32,199 bases of DNA, taken from contig URIX01000014.1 in the NCBI GenBank assembly GCA_900547975.1, positions 1 to 32,199 on the forward strand. The letters are read 5' to 3'. Origin of the DNA: an uncultured Eubacteriales bacterium (lineage in GTDB: Bacteria > Bacillota > Clostridia > Christensenellales > CAG-917). The first letter of the stretch is position 1, and every line of letters starts with the position of its first letter. The position numbers and the translations under genes were made by a program. Below the pieces are notes generated by a model that worked only from the letters and a program-made list of their open reading frames with translations, searched no databases and was not told the DNA's origin. Shown here piece after piece: positions 21,678 through 30,500 of this stretch.

Positions 21678-22367
21678 TTATTTTTTCGCAAACCGAATTT
21701 GACCGTCGGTGACGGTGATTTTTGTGCCGACAAATGAGGTGTCGTCGGGCGTTACGATGCCGCCCCTTACGTTGTAGACATATTTGAGATTCGAGCAACC
21801 TGCAAAAGCATACGCCCCTATCGTACACGGATTTCTGTTTTCAAAATACACGGCTTGAAGGTTGGGCAGACCTGCAAAAGCGGCGTCGTCGATTTCGCAT
21901 ACGCTTGCAGGGATATGAATCGTTACGGGCAAACTTTTGAGTGACGAATCCGCAAAAATGCTGTTGGTGATGCGGTAAACGTTGTAGGTTTCGTACGCGT
22001 TTTCGCTTACGCCGTCAAGCGTTGCAAGCACTTTTCTACTGCCCTTTTCCACCCAAATGACCTCGGGAATATACAAATCTGACAAATTGAGTCCCTGAGC
22101 GTTTTCGCCGTCGTTGTAGAACGTGGATATTTCGACATATTTGCCTTGCAACCCCTCAACGGTTATTTCCTTATAATTGAAATACTTTGCCCAGACGTTG
22201 TTCGAGTCGGGCGTAACGGACGGGGACGCTTTTGACGAGCCGCCACCTATCGGACCGTCGGGGGAAATCCAAACCGCATAGGAAACGCCCATCGCCGAAA
22301 CGGCGACTGCAAAAAGCACTATTATTGCGACTATCATCGCGATTTTGTTTTTGCGAAGGGACGTCAT
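21678..22367 (-). CDS. Exported leucine-rich (BspA/LRR_5-type) surface protein
   Basis: The 229-residue protein has one N-terminal hydrophobic segment (MIVAIIVLFAVAVSAMGVSYA, about 11-31) ending in a SipW-type SYAVW. A glycine/serine linker follows. The C-terminal half contains LRR_5 repeats (VTIHIPASVCEIDDAAFAGL then LQAVYFENRNPCTIGAYAF then AGCSNLKYVYN). LRR_5 proteins of gut bacteria often bind host or cell-surface ligands. Its ATG overlaps the previous stop by four bases (ATGA). It is the last gene of a tightly packed set of three. Confidence 0.7.
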   Translation of the reverse strand: MTSLRKNKIAMIVAIIVLFAVAVSAMGVSYAVWISPDGPIGGGSSKASPSVTPDSNNVWAKYFNYKEITVEGLQGKYVEISTFYNDGENAQGLNLSDLYIPEVIWVEKGSRKVLATLDGVSENAYETYNVYRITNSIFADSSLKSLPVTIHIPASVCEIDDAAFAGLPNLQAVYFENRNPCTIGAYAFAGCSNLKYVYNVRGGIVTPDDTSFVGTKITVTDGQIRFAKK

Positions 22368-23167
22368 ACGGGCATCTTTCCTTTTCTGATATCCACGTCT
22401 TGCGCAACGTTATCCTTGATTTCGAACTGGAACGTGATATTCTTTTGCGTGTCGGTGAAGTATATGAGTTTTTCGTTGCATTCCTCATCGATTCGATTGA
22501 AATAAACGGTTGCTTTGATGTAGTAGGTTTCGCCGGGGATTACAAGCATATAGAGTTTGTAACTCGGCAATTTTTTTCCCGTGTCTTTGAACGGTTGATT
22601 GTAGTATATCGCGCTCGGCTTGCCCGAAAAATCGCTCGGTTTGGTCGGGATTATGGTTTCGCTGGTTTTGGACTCGCCGTCCTCTTTTAATGTGACGAGT
22701 TCCATTTCGACGTTGAAAGAAGAAAGATAATCTTTTTTCTCGGCATCGCCGTCAAGATGCGCCGAATTGACGCCGAGCATAAGCGATTTTCTTCCGTCGC
22801 TATACCCTGCGTCCGACGAGCCGACGAACGTTATGGGAAAATACAACACGGCGCATTTTGCCGCGACGTCGATTTTGCTCGTCTGCTTCTGTTTCAAATC
22901 CGTACCGTACGGCGCAACGTTGCCTTTTGATAGGTATCCGGGCGTTGCCACGGCGGGCCAAACGGACGTGCCGTAGTCGCTTGCGGCGTTTTCGTCGATA
23001 GATATGCTTGCGCTCTCTTGCAAAAGCGCGGAATCGGTGGTGAATCCGTCCTCGTTGCTGTCCGCGACGTTAGTAAACCACGCGGCGGTCACGCTGACTA
23101 CCGTGACGACGAAAATGAGAGCCATAACGACGGACGATACGATGAGAGTGCGTTTGGTTTTGTTCAT
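22364..23167 (-). CDS. Exported protein with SipW-type signal sequence, unknown function
   Basis: The 267-residue protein opens with MNKTKRTLIVSSVVMALIF and a hydrophobic stretch ending TAAWFTN (about 27-33), the signature around the cleavage site of SipW-dependent exported proteins (TasA/camelysin group). The mature part is beta-rich, without a recognised domain. It has four spaced aromatic strands (YKLYMLVIPGETYYIKATVYF). The start overlaps the preceding stop by one base (TAATG). It may be a minor structural subunit or an adhesin, which is inference. Confidence 0.65.
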   Translation of the reverse strand: MNKTKRTLIVSSVVMALIFVVTVVSVTAAWFTNVADSNEDGFTTDSALLQESASISIDENAASDYGTSVWPAVATPGYLSKGNVAPYGTDLKQKQTSKIDVAAKCAVLYFPITFVGSSDAGYSDGRKSLMLGVNSAHLDGDAEKKDYLSSFNVEMELVTLKEDGESKTSETIIPTKPSDFSGKPSAIYYNQPFKDTGKKLPSYKLYMLVIPGETYYIKATVYFNRIDEECNEKLIYFTDTQKNITFQFEIKDNVAQDVDIRKGKMPV

Positions 23168-24255
23168 TATCCTTGCGCCTCCTCGTGCACGTTCGTTACG
23201 TTAAGTACCGCCGAAAACTCAAACGTAGAACCCGAATAATCCATATGCGAATAGTACATCTGATTGGACAAAGATTCAAAAATCTTTTTGGTATCGTCTT
23301 TTATCGTTTCGCCATTCACCGTAGTTGTATAGATATCGTTTGCGGTGTATTTGTCCCTGTCCGCCGAGAAAAATTGCATCCAGAACAGTTTTTCGGGCGC
23401 GAAAACGATGTAAAAATCGAACAGTTGCGACGTGGCGTTGCCTACGCCGTTCGTGCCGAAATTGTCGATGACGCGCTTGTCAATGTCCATTATGCTCGTT
23501 GCGTCTATCAAATCATCGTCGTTTACGAGCGCAACGAGATTGTCGTCACCGAACGTGAGTTTGCCGTACGGCGTGTACCAAACTTCGTTCGGTAGCGGCT
23601 TTAATTGCAAGAGTCGTTGTCCTTGCGTTTCAGCGTCGATGTTGTAGGTTTCATAGTTTCTTACTACGCCGTCTGCATCGGTTTCGCCGTGCGCTTTGAA
23701 AAACCAAGTGAACGCAAACGGAATGTCGCTCACGGGCGATACGTTAGAGCCCGTCGCGGCATAGATTTTGTTTGTTTTTTCGACTATATTTTCCTCGTTT
23801 TCGTCTTTGGCAATCGAGCCGTCGGCGTTGCGCTTATACTTGACAATCTTCACGCCGTCGAACGCCATACTCATATCGAACGTCTTGCCCTGCGTGTCGA
23901 GCGCAACCGTGTTGATGAAATAATACGCGCGGTCGCTCGTGTCAACCGCATTGCCATTCGCAACGGCTTTGGTCATAAGTTTGCCCGCGTTTGTGCCGCT
24001 TGCGCAAAATGCGGTCTGTCCGACGTACTGCATATTGTCAAACAGCAATTTGCCGTCGGCGGACAAAGGCTGACGAGTAAAGTCGATTCTGTAAGAATCC
24101 GCCGTAGACATCGTGATTTCCGTGACGGTGACTTTGTCGGCGTTTGTAAACCACGCAAAAGATGCGCCCACCATAACGACGGTGGTCACGATTATCAAAA
24201 GCGGAATCATAACGGACATTACGATTTTGAAGTTTTTGCTTTTGCTTGCTTGCAT
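23167..24255 (-). CDS. Exported protein with SipW-type signal sequence, unknown function
   Basis: The 362-residue protein has the N-terminal hydrophobic segment FKIVMSVMIPLLIIVTTVVM (about 9-28), followed by GASFAWFTN (about 30-38). The signal matches the SipW type. The mature part begins TEITMSTADSYRIDFT and is beta-rich. A possible fibre-subunit role is inferred from similarity to TasA-like signal sequences, not from domain recognition. AAGGAT precedes the ATG. It is the first of three overlapping small genes; the giant surface-protein gene ends 249 bp upstream. Confidence 0.68.
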   Translation of the reverse strand: MQASKSKNFKIVMSVMIPLLIIVTTVVMVGASFAWFTNADKVTVTEITMSTADSYRIDFTRQPLSADGKLLFDNMQYVGQTAFCASGTNAGKLMTKAVANGNAVDTSDRAYYFINTVALDTQGKTFDMSMAFDGVKIVKYKRNADGSIAKDENEENIVEKTNKIYAATGSNVSPVSDIPFAFTWFFKAHGETDADGVVRNYETYNIDAETQGQRLLQLKPLPNEVWYTPYGKLTFGDDNLVALVNDDDLIDATSIMDIDKRVIDNFGTNGVGNATSQLFDFYIVFAPEKLFWMQFFSADRDKYTANDIYTTTVNGETIKDDTKKIFESLSNQMYYSHMDYSGSTFEFSAVLNVTNVHEEAQG

Positions 24256-24475
24256 AGTTTATCCTTGTTTCTTTTGCCCGTGTCTTGCGGATTTTTATAT
24301 ATTTATATATAAACTACAATCGAGCAGGGCGTTTTATTTGATTTTTCGTCGATTTTTTCGCGCGATATTTCAACTTTTTAAAAACGCGCGGTTAGAATCA
24401 CGATTTTGCGGTGTTTTTGCGATTGTTCTTTTTTTTTGCGCTATTTACGTTTCAATCGCTCTTTTTCTCGCTCAC

Positions 24476-24495
24476 GGACGGCTTTTACGCCGCCC
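24476..24495 (-). other. Hairpin after the giant surface-protein gene
   Basis: GGACGGC (24476-24482) and GCCGCCC (24489-24495) pair around six bases, perfectly if the minus-strand RNA uses one G-U wobble. No T tract follows. It may slow or stabilise, rather than end, the message that leads into the three small genes. Confidence 0.35.
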
Positions 24496-24504
24496 GATTG
24501 CGAT

Positions 24505-27500
24505 TTATGCGGCTTCTATCCAACTCGGATTGCTCTCGGCGTACGCCTCGAACATAGCCTTGTCGCAAGTTATCTTATATCCGAGCGAATTGCCCGCGCT
24601 GTCCGTCTCGCTCGTGACAATTCCGAAGAACGCACCCGCAAACGTGCTTGTTATATCGATTGAGATATTTGCTTTGAGCGTGAACGTCGCAAACGGAAGT
24701 TGTCTTAAAAGCGATACGTTTTGCTTGTTGGCGATTGCAATCGGTTTGCTTTGCGTGCCGTCCGCACTGCCGACAAGCCAACTCGACAAACTGAGCGCAT
24801 ATACGTTCACGTTGAATGTGTTTTCGCTTGTGAGCGTTCCCTTCGTCTTTGACAAAGAATACATCATTAGATATACGGAAACTATATCTCTGAGGCGCAT
24901 ACTCTGTCTTGCGTTTTCTTCGGTTTGTGTGCCTATTGCGGACAAAGCGGTAAGTTGCACGTCGTCGAGAACGTCGAACGTTCCTTTGGTCGGCGCGGTC
25001 TCGCCCGTGTAGTAATACTTGTTTTGCGTGCCGTAACCCGAAACCGAACCCGACATCAACTCGTTGAAGGTCTTTGACTTGCCCGAAACGTTGACGAATC
25101 CGCTTCCCTTTTGCCATACGGCATTTGTCATATGGTAGGAATTTTCAACCGTTGCGCTCGAAGTCGTAAACGGATTGACAGAGCCGCCGTTTGCGGTGAT
25201 TTGCACGAGGGAAACGACTTTCTTTACGCTTGCGCTCGTCGTGCCGACAACGCCGCCGAGGGTTGCGTTTTGAGATGTTATCGTGCCAAGGACGATTGCG
25301 TTTTCAATGTCTCTCGCACTCGTGCCGAACAGACCGCCCACCGTGCCGCCGCTTGCATTGATTGCGCCGTGTACGGACACGTTCTTTACGCTCGTTTCGG
25401 TGGTCTTGGATTCGTAAACGCTGCCTGCGAGCATACCGACGTTGCCTTGATTTGCATAGATAGTGACGTTTCTCAGATGGACGTTCTTGACAATACCCGT
25501 TTCGCCGATCACGTCGAACAAGCCGACGTTCGTCTTGCCGTAGCCCATAATGTTGAGATATTCGATGACGTAGCCGTTGCCGTCGTAAGTGCCGTCAAAG
25601 CCCGTCAACACGCCGTTTTCGCCGACTTTCGTAGACGCGAACAGACTGCCGTCTATCGTCACGTTTGCGCCAACTCTCGCTTTGAGTACGTTGGTTAGAT
25701 ATTGCTTGTTCGTTCCGTTCCAGTTATAATGCTTTTGCGTAACGGCGCCGTTGTCGTCTGTGGACAGCGTTGTGAAGAACGCATTGAGAATCTCGATGTC
25801 TTGCGCCGTGAACGTACCCGTTATGTCTTTCTTTTGCACGAACCTCAACGGAATGTCGTTTTGCGTGGATTCGTTGGAACTATAGTAGCCCCATTCGCTC
25901 TTTTCGGTGTCGAAGAACACCGCGTAATCTGCCGCTTGTAATTCGGCAAGATATTCGTCCCACGTGGTTGCCTTAGAATCCTTGATAGGCGAATTTTCGG
26001 GCTTCTTGTAATCGCCGACGTATGCGCCGTCCTCGCCCACGCTAACGACCTTGACCCACGCGTAACCCGACGATACTATCTTTATCATATCGAGGTTTTG
26101 CGGATTCTGATGCGCCGTGTAGTAGAAGGACGCGATGAGCAAACGCGCTAGCGAAGTTATATTGTATTCGTTGCTCTCGGTGGACACGAAGTACGCAATG
26201 GTGAGAATCGGCTGATTGCTCAAACGATAGTTGAGATTCATACCGTATTCTGTGGACACGGACGCGCCGAGTCGGGAATTGCCCGCTCTGCCCTGAATGA
26301 CGGTGTAGCCGTGATATTCTCTCTTTGTGTCGGTGGAATCTGCCGGGCGGTCTATGCCGTCCGGATACATCCAGCCGTTCGTGACGATGATGTCCGCGCC
26401 GGCCTTGTCGGTTTCCTTATTTGTACCCGTAACGGGCACCCAGTTCGTGTTGTAGGTGTTGTCGTCGTTGGCGTAACTTTGAGCGGCGTTCGAGTATTCC
26501 ACTTTGACGGATTTGACGGTTATTTCGATTTGGATTTGCGGCGAGCCGCTCTTATTCTTGCGGCTTTGGTCGCTTTCTCTGCTGTCGTACACGGTGACTT
26601 TCGTCGCGAAGTTACCGTCGGATTCGCTGTATGCGCCGTCGCTCGAATGGTATACGTTGAACGTATAGTTGCCTGCGTCTGCGCCGTTCATTTCGAACAC
26701 GAGTTTTTTGAGATACTTGCCCGAAGTTGCTTTCTTGAACGTGCCGTTCGAGTCTTTATCCACGTCGTTGACGTATTTTGAAAAATCGAAGCCGCCGTTC
26801 GCATTGGTGTTGCGCAAGTTGTCGGATTCCGCATAATTTGCGAAGATGGTCACTACGTCGCCCGTTAAAACGCCGCTTACTCTGAAGCCTTCGCCCGCGC
26901 GATAAGGTTTCGTCGTGCCGTTGCCGCTTACGCCGCTACCGCCGTAGGTCGTGTCGTCGGTGTAAGTTCTCGTCGCCTTGTTCGAGCGCAGTTTGTCAAG
27001 GGAAACTTGAATATGTTTCGGCGTAATCTTGCCCACGTTGTACGCCGCCGTATCTACGCTTCCGCCCTCGTCCGTATAGTCGCCGACGTTCGTCGGGTCG
27101 CTGAACGTATACGAGAACGTGACCGCTTTGCCTCTTATGACGTTGTTGCTCGAATCGTAAAGCACGTTTTCATCGTCGTACGTTCCGCTGATTGTGAACG
27201 GGAATTGCGTAGGAATGTGTCCCGTTGCGCTCAACTCGAAGTAACTGTCGGGAATCTGTGCCGTCACTCTGTTGTTGCCGTCATACACCTTTTCGAGCGT
27301 TGCGGTCATAGCCGTAAAGCGCACTACGGACACGACGGACGGCGTTATTTCGAACTCGCCGCTCGTTTTACCCTCGACGATTTCGTAGTTTTTGAGACTG
27401 GAATTCGAGCCGTCGGCGTTTGTTCCCGTCACTTTGTTTATGACCGCAGTCATAAACTTCTTGCCGTCCGCAACGTGAGTTGCCGCGCCGGATATTGTGA

Positions 27501-30500
27501 TTTCGATGACGTCGTTTCCTGCATATCCTTTGATTTTCGCCTCTGTTATAGAGGACGAGGAAACCGCAAGTTGTCCGTTTCCGTCCTCGCTGGCACTTAC
27601 AACGCCGTTGATTTTCAAGCCTTGCGCATAGTTTCGGAACACAAACGACGTCTCATTCTCCCAAGTGAGTTTGATTTGTCTTGGTTGAATGGTGTAAGTT
27701 GCCTTGCCGCTTTCGGTCGTATCGATTTTGTAGTTTTCCGCTGTGGGTATTTCGTCGCGTTTAGCAGGCGAAACGGAAATCGCGTTGGTTCCGCCGATTG
27801 TAATTGTGTAGGTGCCTACGTTGACAAGCGATTCGTGTGGGTGATTCGCGGCGTCGAGCACCGAATACGCAATGGAAATCGTATCTTGTTCATAAATATA
27901 CCTGCCGTCGGTTATATCTTGCTCGCCGATCGTGAGTTTTGGAGTTACTGCCTGTCCGTCATAAATTTTCGAGCCGTCGGTAAGACCTTTGAGCGACAAC
28001 GTGTATTGCTCGATTTTCCACGAAGCAGTTGTCGTCGCGCTGCTTGAAGTTGTATAGTTTTTGCTTTGATTTTCATCGAGCGTTACCGTTGCGACATAGT
28101 TGCCCGCGGCGATTGTCGACAAGCCGCCTGTAACATAGGACGTGGACACGGATACGCCCGATGCGGATTTGAAATCGGAGCCGTTTCTTGTGATGGCGAT
28201 GCCGACTTTTACACTGTCGCCGCTAATAAGACCTGTGTCGCTGCCGGACGTTGCCGCTTTTGCTCTAACGCCGTTCCAACCCTGACTTTCGGTATTGTAT
28301 ATGCCGTTGCTCGTCGAGAACTCGAACGACAACGAGCGACGAAGTATCTCGTAATTCTTTTTTATAGAACCGTTGTTCGAAAGCCCTGACGGATATGAAC
28401 AACTGCCCTTGTTATCTTCGATAAAGGCACTTTCTTTGCTGTTCAACTTGACTGTTGCTTTGTATTCGCCCGCGTTTACACCCGTTGTGAACGTGACGGT
28501 TGCCGTCGAATTGTTTGAAGTCGTGACGGCACTGACAGTAGTACCCGTACCGGACATTGACATTGTGAAATACTTGCTAACAAAGTTTGCAAAATCTTCT
28601 ATTGGTTTTGTCGCCTTTATCGTCAACGTTATAACGCCTTTCGTTTTTTTATCGTAAGTGTGGCTTCCCCCTGCACCTTGCCATTCAAACTTTAGCGAAT
28701 TGGTTGAGATTGCAAGTTTCTTCGACTGGTTTGCGCTCGCTGTGCCGCCGACGAGGTTAAGCGTATAGTTGCCTGCCGTAAGCGTTGCGAACGTGAGATA
28801 ATACTCGCCCGCTTTCTTTGCGCCCGTGAGGTCGATTGAAGGCGGATTCTCGTTTACTTTGAGCGATACGCCTGTCAATTTGTCAAATGTGATATCTCCT
28901 GTATTCAATGTCGTCGGACTCGAATACAAAGCGACTTCATACGGATTTGTTTCGCCTTCGAGTTTTGCGCAAGCCTTCGGCGAGAACGCCGCAAGCACCG
29001 CTATAGTATCGCTATATCCCGCTTTGTTGACAAGGCCCTCCACTTTCCATCCGTAATCGTGAATTTTGTTGTCAAACGTAACGGACTCCGTTCCGTTGCC
29101 GCTTATTGTCAATGTCGCAGGTTTAACGTTGAAACCTTTGGTCGTATCGCCTGTGATATTGTACAGTTCCGCCGACGTGTTGGGAAGTGAGATTTCGACG
29201 GTGTATTCCTTTGCGTTCTGGAAGTCGATTGCGCAAGAGAACTCGTACGTTTGTTCCTCGCTCGGCTCTGTGACGTTGTACAGCGAATCGCTTGCGTCCC
29301 ACCTGTTTTCACATACGTTGGTTATGCCTGCGCCGACAATCGATATTCCGTTGTTTGTTGTCGACGTCATTGACGTTCCGTTGAAAGTAAACACCGTTGA
29401 ATTGTTATTTTTATCCTTGACGGTTATGGTAAGAGCAGGTTTTGCACCTCCGTTCGGCGCGATATTTGAAATTTTAAGCGTAATATCGTGTTTGGCCGTG
29501 CCGTCGCCGGATTCCGTCCTGTCCTTGCCGTAGACTCTTTCTCCGCTTGTCGAGAACGAGGCTTCGAGGTCGCGTTTTTTGATTTCCCAGTCGATTTCAA
29601 CTCCGCCTACGACGTGAGGCGTGCCTGCGCTGTCAAAGTAGAAAATCTTGACTTTGGACTTGTACGGATTTGCCGTATTCGGTTTGGTCTTTGTGCTGTC
29701 CGCCGACATATCGGACGAATAGCAATAGGAATCCGCCTTTGTCGCGTCTGTTGACGGTTCTGCAATAAACGGAACAGCAACGTCTGCCGAAGCGGTGATC
29801 GCAACGGGTGCGAAACGCTCATAACCGTTGTACGTAAGAGATTTTCCTCTCGAAATGGTGCGATAGTACACGGCGACGTTTTCGGCAAGTGCGCCTTCGC
29901 TTGCGGTGAGAGTTTTTATGAAGAATTTGCCGCTCGAATACGTTGCGCTCGGACGAGAGTTGCCCGACGTTGCCATATACAGATAATATCCGCTGTTTTC
30001 GCCCGCGGAAGTCGCGGTTGCGTAAAGCGTGGATTTTTGCGGTTGACCGTTATCGCCCAAAACTATTTCGGAAGCGGTGAGAGTCTCCTCATCTTTGCCC
30101 GCTTCGCGCTCGCTTGCGGTGTATGCGTCCGCAATGCGTTTCCAGTAGGATTCGTTTGCGTTTTGAGAGTGTTCCGCGCTGATAGTGCCTATCGACTTGT
30201 CGGTTGCATAGACGAAATACCAGCCTGTATTTTCAGCGCCTGTTGTGTACGATTTTGCATTCGGGATAGGGCTGACCCACGCGCCGTTTCTCTCTTCCGC
30301 TTTCTCGATGCCGAGACTTGACTTGAAGTATTCCGCCCACGTCAATTTTTCGTCGGTGACGGTGGCTATGGTTTTATCCTTATACTTATGCGTGCCTGTG
30401 TAGTCGACGTAATAGGTCTTGGGCGTGTACATCTCGCAGAATTCTTTCGTGAACACAACGGGTTGACCGTTTACGGTTTCGACTATGGTTTCAAATTTAC

